Origin: Longimicrobiaceae bacterium
GTDB taxonomy: Bacteria; Gemmatimonadota; Gemmatimonadetes; Longimicrobiales; Longimicrobiaceae
Assembly (NCBI GenBank): GCA_030447645.1
Contig: JAUJOM010000021.1
Location: forward strand, 1 to 56,303
Reading direction: 5' to 3'
Length of the DNA: 56,303 nt
Shown: positions 1-10,126 of the stretch, in pieces
How positions within the stretch are numbered: position 1 is the stretch's first letter
Layout of the letters: every line of letters starts with the position of its first letter
Position numbers and translations under genes: made by a program
The notes under the pieces: generated by a model
Told to the model about the DNA's origin: nothing
Database searches by the model: none
What the model saw: only the letters and a program-made list of their open reading frames with translations

Positions 1-86
1 GTGCCCACCGCAAGGAAATGCGCGGTGAGCATCGCACCAAGCACCAGCAGGTGCCGGAAACCGGATCGCGTTTGGCCTGTATGCAC
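1..86 (-). CDS. 5' fragment of an unidentified membrane or secreted protein
   Basis: An open frame enters from the left edge of the window. It starts at a GTG at 86 and gives about 28 residues: a short polar start (MHTGQTRSGFRHL) followed by a hydrophobic stretch (LLVLGAMLTAHFLAVG). That pattern fits a signal peptide or a first membrane segment. Too little is present to name a family. The start is tentative because no strong ribosome binding site precedes it. Confidence 0.3.
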   Translation of the reverse strand, partial: MHTGQTRSGFRHLLVLGAMLTAHFLAVG

Positions 87-258
87 GTCAGGAAGATAGC
101 ACGCCCAACGCGAGAACAACACGCGCCGGCCTGCAAAGGATGCCTGTAGGATCGGCGTGCTGAAGGCTGAACCCCATCCGCGGCTCGGGTGATGTCCGGA
201 CGGCACGCCCGCTCCACCTGCGGTGTTCCCCCTGCCTACCATCATTCAGCGACCACAT

Positions 259-1206
259 TCAGGGCGTCGAGCCACGCTTCGAGTTCGTCTGGTCCAGGGC
301 GGCGCGGAGCCCGCGCGCAAGCTTCACCGCGTCGTCGTTGGCCCAGAAGTGCATAAAGAAAAGACGTGGCTCCTCATCCGTGAGGTGATTGTGAAGCGCC
401 ACCACCTGGATTCCGTTCTGTCGGAGTCCGGCGATCACCCGGTCCACCTCCGCGGCGGTCATGACGAAGTCGCCGTTGATCGCGGCTCGCCCGTTTCCCG
501 TGGGCTGGAAGTTAATCGCAGTGGAGAGCCCCATCGAAGGCGGCACCTCAATTCCCATGGCGCGGACCGTCTCAGCCCGTGGAACGCTCACGCTGAACAC
601 ACCCGAGTTGGCTCGCCCCCCGTGCCCGAGAATACGACTTATCTGTGCAGTATCGATCTCAAGCTTTTGTGATGCTTCACCGGCGGAGGAGGCGGGCGGG
701 GTACCAGTGAGCGCGAGGGCTGCCCGCACCGTCTGCGCGATCTCCACTGGATTGCCATGAGCGTGCACGTGGGTCCACCAGATCGCGGGTGACTCGTTGA
801 GCAGGTGCTTGTGGATGGCGGTCTGGCCGACGCCACCCTGCTGGAGGCGAGCAAGGACCCGGTTCAGTTCGTCTTCTCGGAGTACGAGGTCCCCCATCGC
901 GACAGCCTCATTGGGCCCCGATTGCTTGAATGCGAGCCAGGACCCGAGTGCAAGCGCGGGCCTGATCCGTACCCCCTGCGAGGTGACGGCCAAGTCCGTG
1001 CGCGGCATGGCAAAGCGGTATACGCCGCCCGGCTGCATCGAGCCGGAGCGCCCCATCGCTGCATCCACCCGCTTCCAGTCTATTGCCGGGGCTGAACTGG
1101 GCCGCGCTGTGGGAGTCTGCGCGGTCACGGGAGTGTAGCCTGGCGCGCAAAGCAGGCTGGGTACAAGTGCGCCCATCACGAGGAGCCATATAGTCCTTCT
1201 CGTCAT
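259..1206 (-). CDS. Exported protein with two DUF1259 domains
   Basis: About 315 residues. The ATG at 1206 is chosen because a GGAAAGG ribosome binding site precedes it and the protein then begins with a signal peptide (MTRRTIWLLVMGALVPSLL, cleavage near VTAQ). Two related DUF1259 units follow, roughly residues 40-160 and 180-310. Each carries the family's His-rich pattern: HKHLLNESPAIWWTHVHAHG in the first, and ALHNHLTDEEPRLFFMHFWA in the second. DUF1259 (LpqO-like) has no established activity; the conserved His residues suggest metal binding, which is inference. It lies about 50 bases after pntB on the same strand, so it may be the last gene of that operon. A longer in-frame start upstream would overlap pntB and looks spurious. 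Confidence 0.85.
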   Translation of the reverse strand: MTRRTIWLLVMGALVPSLLCAPGYTPVTAQTPTARPSSAPAIDWKRVDAAMGRSGSMQPGGVYRFAMPRTDLAVTSQGVRIRPALALGSWLAFKQSGPNEAVAMGDLVLREDELNRVLARLQQGGVGQTAIHKHLLNESPAIWWTHVHAHGNPVEIAQTVRAALALTGTPPASSAGEASQKLEIDTAQISRILGHGGRANSGVFSVSVPRAETVRAMGIEVPPSMGLSTAINFQPTGNGRAAINGDFVMTAAEVDRVIAGLRQNGIQVVALHNHLTDEEPRLFFMHFWANDDAVKLARGLRAALDQTNSKRGSTP

Positions 1207-1255
1207 CTTTTCCTTTCCAACTGGTGTTTGTGCACCACATCTGGTTCGAACGAGC

Positions 1256-2656
1256 CTACAGCGCCTTGACCTCCCCAACCAGTGTGGTGAGCGAGGCGCG
1301 CGCGTCTCCAAAGAGCATGGAGGTCTTGGAATCGTAGAAGAGCTCGTTCTCGATCCCCGCGAAGCCCGGGCTCATGCCCCGCTTCATCACGATGATGCTC
1401 TGCGCCTGGTCCACGTTCAGGATCGGCATGCCGTAAATGGGGCTGGCGGGATCGCTGCGCGCGGCCGGGTTCACCACGTCGTTGGCGCCGATCACCAGCG
1501 CCACGTCCACGCGCGGGAACTCCCCGTTGATCTGGTCCATGTCGTACAGCTTGTCGTAGGGCACGTTGGCCTCGGCGAGCAGCACGTTCATGTGGCCCGG
1601 CATGCGCCCCGCCACCGGGTGAATGGCATAGCGCACCTCGCCGCCGCGCCCCTCGATCAACTCCGCCAATTCACGCACCTGGTGCTGCGCCTGCGCCACC
1701 GCCATGCCGTATCCGGGGACGACCACCACCAGCCGGGCGTACGCAAGCTGCAGCGCCGCGTCCTCCGGGGTGACGGAGCGCACTGTGAGCCCCGTCGCGC
1801 TTCTTTGCTCGCCAGCTGCCGCCGTACTGGCAGCCCCGAAGGCGCCAAAGAGCACATTGCTCAGCGAGCGGTTCATCGCCTTGCACATGATCTGGGTCAG
1901 GATGATGCCCGACGAGCCCACCAGCGCACCCGCGATGATCAGCACGTGGTTGTTGATCACGAAGCCGGTCATCGCCGCCGCGATGCCGGAGTACGAGTTG
2001 AGCAGCGCGATCACCACCGGCATGTCCGCCCCGCCGATAGGGATCACCAGCAGCACCCCGAGCAGCAGCGCCAAACCGACCACAGCATAAAAGGGCCACA
2101 GGATCGGTTCAGGGGTGGCGATCTGATAAGTCGCCAGCGCAACGATCGCTACGGCTACGAGGATGTTGAAAGGCTGCTGGCCCGCAAAAGTGACTGGGCG
2201 CCCGCCAATCAACTCCTGCAGCTTGGCAAAAGCGATCAAGCTGCCGGTGAGCGTCACCGCACCGATCAGCATGCTGAGCTGAATGGTGATGGAGGTGCTG
2301 ATGGGAGGGTTGATGCCCGCTAGCTCCGCCTTGAGGAACTCCGCGCCGCCCACCAGCAGCGACGCTCCGCCACCGAACCCGTTGAGCAGCGCCACCATCT
2401 GGGGCATGGACGTCATCTTCACCGAGCGGGCCATCCACAAACCAGCTCCGGTGCCGAACAGCATCCCACCGATGATGGTCCCGTAAGAAAGGATCGAGCG
2501 GTCGAACAGAGTGACCGTCACCGCGACCAGCATCCCCAGCCCGGACAACTGGTTGCCCTGCCGAGCGGTGGCCGGGCTGCCCAGCAGCTTGAGACCCAGG
2601 ATGAAGCAAACCGCCGCCGCCAGGTAGCTGAGCTCGACCAGGAACGGAGGGATCAC
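1256..2656 (-). CDS. pntB: NAD(P) transhydrogenase subunit beta
   Basis: 466 residues, full length and unbroken. It is the beta subunit of the proton-translocating transhydrogenase, which moves hydride between NADH and NADP+ using the proton gradient at the inner membrane. The first ~270 residues are a run of hydrophobic membrane segments (domain II). The C-terminal ~190 residues are the NADP-binding domain III, with the family signatures VVVPGYGMAVAQAQ, LLAEANVPYDKL, VALVIGANDVVNPAAR and IIVMKRGMSPGFAGIEN. The start overlaps the stop of pntAB by four bases, giving translational coupling. The chain of three genes (pntAA, pntAB, pntB) matches the split arrangement known from Rhodospirillum-type enzymes. 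Confidence 0.97.
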   Translation of the reverse strand: MIPPFLVELSYLAAAVCFILGLKLLGSPATARQGNQLSGLGMLVAVTVTLFDRSILSYGTIIGGMLFGTGAGLWMARSVKMTSMPQMVALLNGFGGGASLLVGGAEFLKAELAGINPPISTSITIQLSMLIGAVTLTGSLIAFAKLQELIGGRPVTFAGQQPFNILVAVAIVALATYQIATPEPILWPFYAVVGLALLLGVLLVIPIGGADMPVVIALLNSYSGIAAAMTGFVINNHVLIIAGALVGSSGIILTQIMCKAMNRSLSNVLFGAFGAASTAAAGEQRSATGLTVRSVTPEDAALQLAYARLVVVVPGYGMAVAQAQHQVRELAELIEGRGGEVRYAIHPVAGRMPGHMNVLLAEANVPYDKLYDMDQINGEFPRVDVALVIGANDVVNPAARSDPASPIYGMPILNVDQAQSIIVMKRGMSPGFAGIENELFYDSKTSMLFGDARASLTTLVGEVKAL

Positions 2657-2946
2657 GGGCGCGGCCTTTCCTTGCGGAACATCTCCAGCATGCGGTCAGT
2701 GACCGCGTAGCCGCCCACCACGTTGATCATCGCGAACACGATGGCGAGAAAGCCGATCACGGTGGAGATCCAGCCATGCCCTCCACCCGCAACGATCAGC
2801 GCCCCCACGATGGTAATGCCGCTGATTGCGTTGGAGCCGGACATGAGCGGCGTGTGCAGCGTGGGCGGAACCCGGTGGATCAACTCTACCCCCAGCAGGG
2901 TGGCGAGCGTAAAGATCACGATGCCGATGATAAGTGCTTCGGTCAT
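2653..2946 (-). CDS. pntAB: NAD(P) transhydrogenase subunit alpha, membrane part (PntAB)
   Basis: 97 residues with three hydrophobic segments, matching the small membrane half of the alpha subunit, encoded separately in split transhydrogenases. Recognisable pieces are GVELIHRVPPTLHTPLMSGS near the N-terminus and GYAVTDRMLEMFRK at the C-terminus, both typical of PntA domain II. It overlaps the preceding pntAA stop and the following pntB start by four bases each (ATGA), so the three subunits are translated as a coupled block. Intact. Confidence 0.95.
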   Translation of the reverse strand: MTEALIIGIVIFTLATLLGVELIHRVPPTLHTPLMSGSNAISGITIVGALIVAGGGHGWISTVIGFLAIVFAMINVVGGYAVTDRMLEMFRKERPRP

Positions 2947-4064
2947 TTGGCGGTTCCTCCGGTGAGTAGCTGTCCCGCGTGGGTGAGCATCATCGCTCCG
3001 GTGATCTCGTCCGCCGCATCGACGGTCAGGTTGCCGTCCCGGATCAGGTGCTGCAGCAGGGTGAGGATGTTCCGGCTGAACATCTGGCTGGCGTGCACCG
3101 GAAGGGTGCTCGGCAGGTTCAGGGGACCCAGGATGGTGACACCGTTCACGTTCACCGTCTCACCCGGGCGGGTCAGGGCACAGTTGCCGCCCCCCTCCGC
3201 CGCCAGGTCCACGATCACCGAGCCGGGGCGCATGTCACGAACCATCTCTTCAGTAATCAGCCGGGGCGCCGGCCTGCCGGGGATCTGCGCGGTGGTAATG
3301 ACCAGGTCTTGCTCGCGGATGTGCTTGTGGATCACCCCAAGCGTTCGCTGCTGCTCGTCCTCCGTCTGCGCCCGCGCGTACCCGCCCTGCGTTTCCGCCG
3401 AAGGGTCGACGGCATCCATGGCCACGAAGGTGGCGCCCAGGCTTTGCACCTGCTCCGCCGCCGCCGCACGAATGTCGAACCCGGACACCACCCCACCCAG
3501 CCGCCGGGCCGTGGCGATCGCCTGCAGGCCAGCCACACCGGCTCCGATGATGAAAACCTTGGCGGGCGCGATGGTGCCCGCCGCGGTAGTGAGCATGGGC
3601 AGGAACTTGCCCAGCGCATCGGCTCCCAGCAGCGCCGCCCGGTAGCCCGCGACCGTAGCCTGCGAGGAAAGCACGTCCATGGACTGGGCGCGGGTGATCC
3701 GCGGGACGCGCTCCAGGCTGAGGCTGGTGACACCTCGCTCCGCGAGAACGTTCAGCAGCTGGGCGTTGGCCCGCGGGCTGCAGCAGGCTGATCAGCACGG
3801 TTCCGGAGCGGAGCAGGGCAGCCTGGTCCGGCGAGGGCGCCTGTACGCGCGCCACATCTGCTTCCGCCAGCAGCGCCGCGGGAGTGTCGGCCAGCATGGC
3901 TCCGGCCTCGGCGTAGGCATCATCCGGGAAGAACGCGGCCACACCCGCGCCGCGTTCCACCAGAAGGTCAACACCGGTGCGGGTGAGCCGCCCGGCACTT
4001 TCGGGCGTCAGGCATAACGCGCCGCTCACCCGGAGCGGTCTCCTTTGGGGACGGCGACTTTCAC
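2943..4064 (-). CDS. pntAA: NAD(P) transhydrogenase subunit alpha, soluble part (PntAA), frame-disrupted
   Basis: The NAD(H)-binding domain I of transhydrogenase, reconstructed from three frames to about 370 residues, the usual length. The start is a GTG at 4064 giving MKVAVPKGDRSG, the expected PntA N-terminus. Two shifts follow within about 20 bases near 4023-4030 (the ERRV part and the LTPESAGRLTRTGVDLLVER part lie in different frames). A further shift occurs near 3775-3785, between SLLQP and AQLLNVLAERGVTSL. From there the frame is open to the end, with the NAD-binding loop VFIIGAGVAGLQAIATARRL and AGLVVDLAAEGGGN-like region (seen as VIVDLAAEGGGNCALT). The neighbours pntAB and pntB are intact, so sequence error is at least as likely as true inactivation. 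Confidence 0.9.
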
Positions 4065-4143
4065 GAGGTCTTGGGCCGGGGGTGATGTGGTTGGTGCGGA
4101 TGCAGCAAGGTTGTTTGCGGCGGGGTGGAGCGCAAGAGGCCCC

Positions 4144-6234
4144 TTACGCCAGCTCCACCTCCACCGCGTTGTCATAAAACACCGCCCCGCTGCCCATGTC
4201 CGTTTCCGCCTGGGAAGTGGTGTTGTTCACGGTCGCGGTGCCGGGATACTCTCGTGCCGTGCCCATAGGTGACCGCAACGCCCGGCCGCACATCCTCCGT
4301 TACCACTCCGGAGGCAACACGTAATCACCGCGGTCGTTCCACACCCGCACCCGGTCCCCACCCTGGATGCCGCGCACCGCTGCCTCGTTCGGGTGCAGCA
4401 GCAGCTTGGGCTCTCCCCGCCGCCTTGTTGAGCGACGGGATGTTCACAAAAGTCGAGTTCAGGAACTGGTGCTCCGGCGGGGAGAGCAGCATCAGCGGAA
4501 AACGGCGAGCGTGATCGGGGGCCGTCTCGCCGCTTTCCGCGGGCGGCGTGTAGCCCGGCAGTGGGTCCAGCCCGAGCTTTTCCAGCTCCGGTGCATGGAT
4601 CTGGATCTTGCCGGAAGGCGTGTTGAAGCGCTCGGGGTCGGCATACGGGGCGAACGGCCGGGGCACGTTCAGGCGGACGTAGCTTTCCTCCAGCAGGCGC
4701 TCCAGGGTGATGCCCTGCATATGCGGATGGTCTGTATCCAGCGCCTGCCGGATCAGCTCCAGGTCGCTGTCCGCGAAGGCCGGGTCGTCCATGCCCATGC
4801 GCGCGGCCAGCCGCCGGAAGATCTCCGAGTTGGGAAGGCTGTCTCCCACCCGCGCGATGGACGGGCGGTTGAGGGTGACGTACAGGTGTCCGTAGGAGGT
4901 GTGCACGTCCCAGTGCTCAAGCTGCGTGGTTGCCGGGAGCACCGCAATCGGCGTAATCCGCCGTATCGGTCTGGAAGTGCTCCAGCACCACGGTAAACAG
5001 ATCGTCGCGGCGGAGACCGCCTTCACCTTGCCGAGGTCCGGAGCCACGGCGGCCGGGTTGGAGTTGTACACCACCATCGCCTTCACCGGCGGCCCACCCA
5101 CACCTGCGTCATCCAGGGTGAGGGCGTCGCCCAGGCGGATCATGTTGATGGTACGGGTGCCGGTTGGGATCCAGTCAGGGCGCTCCAGCGCGGCGCGGTT
5201 AGCGCGGAAGGCGCCCGAGGTAGAGAGCGTCGCGCCACCACCCACGTCCCGCCATGCACCCACCACCGCAGGGAGCAGCGAAACCGTGCGGATGGCCATT
5301 CCACCGCCCGCGTGGCGCTGCATGCCGTAGTTCACCCGCACGAATGACGGGCGGATGGTGCCGTACTGGTGGGCGAGGTCCATGATCTGCTCGACCTCCA
5401 GCCCCGTGACCTCCGCGGTTCGTCCCGGCGTCCATTCCCGCACCCGCTCCCGGAGCATCTCCCATCCCACCGTGTGGCGCTCCAGGTAGTCGCGGTCTTC
5501 CAGGCCGTTGCGGAAGATCAGGTGCATCATCCCCAGCGCCAGCGCCGCGTCGGTGCCGGGGCAGATCGGCAGGTGCAGATCGCACTGCGCCGCCGTGCGG
5601 GTGCGAATGGGGTCGATGGCGACCAGCTTCGCTCCGGCCTCGCGGGCGCGGCGGAGCGCCGGCCACAGGTGCGGGTTGGAGGTCAGCGTATTGGTCCCCC
5701 ACAGGAGGATCAGACGGGCGTGCTCCGCTTCTTCCGGCGTGGGTCCCATGCGGTCGCCGTAGGTGTGCTTCCACGCTTCGGTCCCGCTGCGGCGCAGATC
5801 GTCCGCGCCAGCAGGCTCGCTCCCAGCTTATGGAAGAAGCGCCGATCCATGGACTCGCTCTGCACCAGCCCCATCGTCCCCGCATAGGAGTACGGCAGGA
5901 TCGCCTCGGGACCGTACGTGTCCCGTATCTCGCCAAGGCGGCGGGCGATGTCGTCCAGCGCCTCGTCCCAGGTGGCAGGCTCAAAGCGCCCTCGCCCTTG
6001 GCTCCTACTCGTCGTGAGTGGTGTGGTGAGTCGGTCCCGGTGGTAGGTGCGCTCCACGTACCGGTTCACCTTGGTGCACAGGAATCCCTGCGTCACCGGG
6101 TGCTCGGGGTTGCCCTGCACGCGCACCGCGCGCCCATCCCTTCACGTGCACCAGCATGGAGCAGGTGTCAGGGCAGTCGTGCGGGCACGCACCCGAACGA
6201 TGCCGTTCTGCATCAAGGGAAGTTCAGCCATCAT
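4144..6234 (-). CDS. Molybdopterin-dependent oxidoreductase, formate-dehydrogenase/BisC-like, frame-disrupted
   Basis: About 690 residues after stitching frames. The N-terminus holds an iron-sulfur cluster motif [12 protein letters not shown] with a fourth Cys in [10 protein letters not shown], then [15 protein letters not shown] and ICAAAG: the typical order of the Mo-bisPGD oxidoreductase superfamily. Later pieces include [27 protein letters not shown] (cofactor-binding region), [11 protein letters not shown], and a C-terminal molybdopterin-dinucleotide domain ending in NAVEVELA. At least five frame changes are needed (near 6180, 6135, 5790, 4930-5020 and 4415, plus one near 4240). The substrate cannot be assigned. 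The gene starts 9 bases after crcB and ends about 80 bases before pntAA, so it is probably in the same transcript. No signal peptide, so it is cytoplasmic. Confidence 0.82.
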
Positions 6235-6243
6235 TTCGCAAAT

Positions 6244-6611
6244 CTACACCATACTGCTACCCAGCCACAGCCCGGTAAACACAGCCACTACGCTGAGCAG
6301 CACGCTCGCGCCCATACACCAGAGCGGTGGCAGGGGAGCCACGCTGCAACAGGCTTGCGGTCTCGTAGCCAAAGGTGCTGAAGGTGGTGAACGCGCCGCA
6401 GAAGCCGACAGCCAGAAATGCCCGCATCCCGAGGTCTGCGGGCAACTCCGAAAACCGCGCGAGCACCAGCCCGAGCAGGAGCGATCCCGACGCGTTGATG
6501 AGCAGCGTCGCCCACGGAAAGTTCGCACCTGCCCACGTGGTCACCCATCCACCAACCGCGAACCGCGCCAGCGCCCGCTGCTCCTCCAAGGGCCACGTAT
6601 AGATAGATCAA
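6244..6611 (-). CDS. crcB: CrcB-type fluoride channel, frame-disrupted
   Basis: Small membrane protein of about 122 residues, the normal CrcB/Fluc length; such proteins export fluoride as dual-topology dimers. The start is likely the TTG at 6611 (IYLYVALGGAAGA). After one shift near 6580 the frame continues as ARFAVGGWVTTWAGANFPWA, then the signature LLINASGSLLLG and GFCGAFTTFSTFGYE. A second shift near 6310 is needed to reach the expected last membrane segment (GASVLLSVVAVFTGLWLG). It sits 25 bases behind the DUF389 gene and 9 bases before the oxidoreductase. Confidence 0.88.
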
Positions 6612-6636
6612 CGCGAGATGGGGCCAGGAAGCACGG

Positions 6637-7903
6637 TTACGTCCACTCGACGAACGGTACCACTCGGGCATCTTTTCCCGGGCACGGCGCACCACGGCAT
6701 TGCGAATCCGGGATTCCAGTGTGTCCCTGGGTGTGCCTGTGCCCGTCTGCTCTACGGTCACCTGGATGATCATGGTTTCGCGCTCGTACTGCTTCAGCTC
6801 GGGGCGGGTGAAGTACGCGTTGGATCCGAGCAGGCGTGCCCCCGGTAAAGCTCCAACCGCACCGCGAACAACCTCGAGCCCCTGTCGTGAATGATCGGCC
6901 TTGAGGAAGCGTGGCCCCGCTGAATCTGCCACACGGTCAGGCCCACCGTCGCGGTCGCAACCAGGCCGGCTAACGCGGCTCGCCACTTGCCCCATTCCCC
7001 TGCCGGTGCTGGGATCCGCAGGGCGTACGGCGTAGAAGTGCAGGGCCAGCCAGCCCCGCCAGGTTGATGGCGGCAAATTGAAGTGCAGGAGGAGGAAAGT
7101 CATCAGGGCGGCATAGTCCCAGCGCCCGAGAGGTACGGAAAGTCCCAGAACTGCGGAGGGAGGAGCAAGCGCGGCAGCGATCATGAATCCTGCCGCGGTT
7201 CCACTCACCAGACTGCTCGGTCGGCTTGGACCTGGGCCTGTGCGCCCGCCGCTCCAGCGACCAGCGCCAGGAGCACGCTCAGAACAGACAGGTTGGTAAT
7301 CTGCTCCATGGTGGAGGTAGTCGTATGAACTGTGTAGGCGAAGCCCAGAGTCATTGCGCTGACGGCCTGCACGAGCAGCGCGACCAGGAAGCGCAGCCCT
7401 CCGCGCCCGAACATCCGGATGTCGCCGACCGCAACACCGATCACCGACACCATCGCCGGCGCGCCCATAGGGTTGATGAGCATGGCCGCGACCAGGAGAT
7501 AGCTGACGTCGAAGATTACCCCGTACGCGGCGATCACCCCGGAGAAGAGCGCGTACAGCACCAGCCCCTTCCAGGACCCGATGCTCTGCAGCCCCGCCAG
7601 AACCAGCTCCAGCGTGGATAGGTGGGACACGTCCCGCACCCGTTCTTCTACATCTTCCAGAGGCGTCTGGATCGGCAGCGTGCCCTGTGGGACGAGCACG
7701 AACTGGGCGTCCTTCACCTCCTCCTCCACCGCCTTCACGAACTTCCCAACGCGATCGTTCGGCAGGTTCAGGAACACCATTGTCCTCTCCTCGCCATCCG
7801 CTCCGCGGGCGACAGGGATGCTGATCGAGGGCATCGTGCTCGTTGGCAAGCTTGAGCACGCGATCTGCCTTGTCGGGCGCAGCTGCAGGTGGAGCTGCCG
7901 CAT
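6637..7903 (-). CDS. DUF389 family membrane protein, frame-disrupted
   Basis: About 420 residues when stitched. It begins MRQLHLQL at 7903, as DUF389 proteins (TIGR00341-like) usually do. After a shift near 7860 it continues LKLANEHDALD and, in a third frame, FLNLPNDRVGKFVKAVEEEV, a soluble N-terminal domain. The family core follows: a set of hydrophobic segments including YALFSGVIAAYGVIFDVSYL, VAAMLINPMGAPAMV and, after another shift near 7200, LVSGTAAGFMIAAALAPPSA and ALMTFLLLHFN. The C-terminal soluble tail (NAVVRRAREKMPEW) is followed by VPFVEWT and a stop at 6637 in another frame; in the uncorrected frame it runs into crcB. The function of DUF389 is not established. The start lies one base after the peptidase stop. 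Confidence 0.85.
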
Positions 7904-7904
7904 G

Positions 7905-9670
7905 CTATGACACTGCTCTGCGGTTGTTGTCCGGGTCCACGTCGATCAGCACGCGCCGGGGATCGAGCACTGCCTCCGTTGGGCGGGTGGGCGTCACCAC
8001 CTCCACCTGCTGCCGCGGCTCGCGCGAGTTGAGCACCTGCGTTGCCTCGCCCACTCGAAGCTCCACCGGCATCCATGCATCGCCCGCTCGGCTCACGGTG
8101 ACCCGGGTACGCCAGCGGCCGTCGGCGAGGCGTTCGTTCGCGCGTCCTCCACCGCGTAGTCCAGGAGCGGTGGTTTCAATCCATTGCTGAAAGAACCAAT
8201 CGAGCTCACGCTGACACCTGCTCGGCGACTGTCTGGAAGTCCGCCCCGGTCACATGCTGGAAGCGGTAGCGCTGGTAGTACGCGCGCAGGATCTGCCGGA
8301 AGGTGGGCTCTCCGACCATCTCCCGCAGCATGCGAAACACCAGCGAGGGCTTGGTATACGTATTGTGGCTGTAGATCGCCGGGTCCCGGAACTCGGCGGA
8401 GGGCGTGGCGACCGGCTGCCGGTTTGCTTCGCCCTCGCGCTGCACTGCCGCACGGATGCTGCTCGCCCAGATGTCCGTCTTCCCCTGCGCCTCCCAGTAC
8501 CAGTTGGTCACAAAGGAGGTGAAGCCCTCGTCCAGCCACCCTTCGCGCCACTCGTTGTTGGCCAGGATGCCGTGCAGCCACTGGTGCACGATCTCGTGCA
8601 CGATCAATCCCTCGGAGGCCGATCCGTTCATGATCAGCATGGGAAATTCGGTCCCTCCCGACTCCAGGCGCCGCAGGTTGGTGATCTGCGGATACGGGTA
8701 GGGGCCGAAAAGGTCTTCCATCCACACCAGCGCCCTGCGGGTGCGCTCCACCGCCACACCCTCGGGCCAGAGCGTGTCGCCCGGGATGCGCAGCGCATGG
8801 ATGGCAACCGGGGCGGTGCTGCCCGTGCGGGTGTGCGCGCCTCCCTCGTAAGATGAATCGGGGTCCGCGCTCCAGGCGAAGTGGATTACGTTCTCCGCGC
8901 GCCAGCGGACGCGCTTTCTCCCCGGAGCCGTACGGGATGGAGCAGGCCGAGCAGCTCCGCGGGGCGTGCGGGGTAGGCGGTGCGCTGGTAGCTCGGTGCC
9001 GGCTGTGCGCTCGCCGTGCGGTGCCAGCCGGGATCACCGATCACCGGCACCCCGGTGGAACCGATCACCTGGTCCGTGGCAAGATCCAGCGTCACGTCGT
9101 AGCGAGCGAACTCCCCGTAAAACTCCCCTGGGGCAGCAAGGGCTGCGTTGCCCAGCCGCTGCGCTCGTACACCGCGATGCGCGGGTACCAGTGCGCCCAA
9201 TCGTAGTGCCTGCCCTCGCGCCCCTGCCGCCGGGGCAGCGTTGCCAGGCGCGCCGTCCACTCCATCTGCACCGTGGCCGTGGCGCCGGGCCGCAGCCGGG
9301 AGGGGAGGGGAATGGCGACCACGGTGGAGTCCGGCGCGCCCGGTACACCGGGCGCAACCTGCCGCCGACCTGCACCTGGGTCAAGCGCTCGAACGCGTGC
9401 TCGGCGGGACCCAGATCCTGGAAGCGGCGGTTGCCGAACTCCAGATCCCGGCGTGCCCACGCGCTGTTGGGGCGGAAGGCATTCAGGTGCTGATGGAAGT
9501 ACAGGGTGTCCAGCGCGTGCGGGAACGGTTGGTGTACCGCAGCCGCGCACGCCCCCTCAGCAGGTGGGTAGACTCGTCGAGCGTGGCCTCGATCCGGTAG
9601 TCCACCCCTGCTGAAAGCGAGTGGTGTCCTGCGGCGATGTCACGGCAAGGGCAAGCAGTGCTGCGAGCAT
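7905..9670 (-). CDS. M1-family zinc aminopeptidase, secreted, frame-disrupted
   Basis: About 590 residues. It starts MLAALLALAVTSPQ (signal peptide), then VDYRIEATLDESTHLLRGRA, the N-terminal beta domain of M1 enzymes that begins most bacterial M1-like proteins. The catalytic centre is visible around 8510-8600: HEIVHQWLHG (HEXXH) with the third zinc ligand in WREGWLDEGFTSF. SGGTEFPMLIMNG upstream is the substrate-binding GxMEN equivalent. At least four frame changes are needed, near 9600, around 8950-9150, 8205 and 8110. Its function would be removal of N-terminal residues from peptides outside the cytoplasm. It is the first gene of the minus-strand run; the next gene starts one base after its stop. 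Confidence 0.85.
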
Positions 9671-9763
9671 GGGGCTCGTATCGGTGGATAAGGAAGCTGT
9701 CGGGGCGTATCTTGTGCGCCGATCCGCAGGATCAATACCCTTTCCGCCCCGGAGACGCGATCG

Positions 9764-10126
9764 ATGATCTGGATCTACCTCGTAATTGGACTCGCGGCCG
9801 GGGTGTTGTCCGGCCTGTTCGGGGTGGGTGGGGGGGTGCTGATCGTGCCTGCGCTGGTGTTCCTGGCCCGCATGCCGATGGTCATGGCCACGGGCACCTC
9901 ACTCGGGGCACTGGTCATCCCGGTGGGTATCGCGATCGGGGCGTGGGAGTACCACCGCAGAGGCAATGTGAACGTGACGGCAGCGCTCCTGATTGCGCTT
10001 GGGCTGGCAATCGGGGCGTGGTTCGGAGCCCAGCTGGCGCAGACGCTGTCACCCGTTCAGCTCAAGCGAGGCTTTGCGGTGTTTCTGGTGTTAGTGGCGG
10101 TACGGATGTGGATGAGCGCTCGCTAG
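9764..10126 (+). CDS. Half-size TauE/SafE family membrane protein
   Basis: 120 residues, almost entirely hydrophobic, with the TauE/SafE signature GLAAGVLSGLFGVGGGVLIV at the N-terminus and four predicted membrane segments. Usual family members have about 250 residues with two copies of this repeat; here only one copy is present and the frame is unbroken. Such half-size forms may assemble as dimers, which is inference. Putative role: export of sulfite or another small organosulfur anion. A GGAGA ribosome binding site lies about 7 bases before the ATG. The 3' end overlaps the convergent pyrE by 65 bases. Confidence 0.88.
   Translation: MIWIYLVIGLAAGVLSGLFGVGGGVLIVPALVFLARMPMVMATGTSLGALVIPVGIAIGAWEYHRRGNVNVTAALLIALGLAIGAWFGAQLAQTLSPVQLKRGFAVFLVLVAVRMWMSAR

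Noticed and set aside
1592..2323. Plus-strand open frame of 243 codons opposite pntB
   Set aside because: It is antisense to an intact, well-recognised pntB, is rich in His/Arg/Asp as GC-rich antisense frames are, and shows no motif.
6288..7859. One long minus-strand frame spanning DUF389 and CrcB, suggesting a fusion protein
   Set aside because: The frame holds only pieces of each family; the expected DUF389 end (VPFVEWT, stop) and CrcB start lie in shifted frames, so the apparent fusion is a frameshift artefact.
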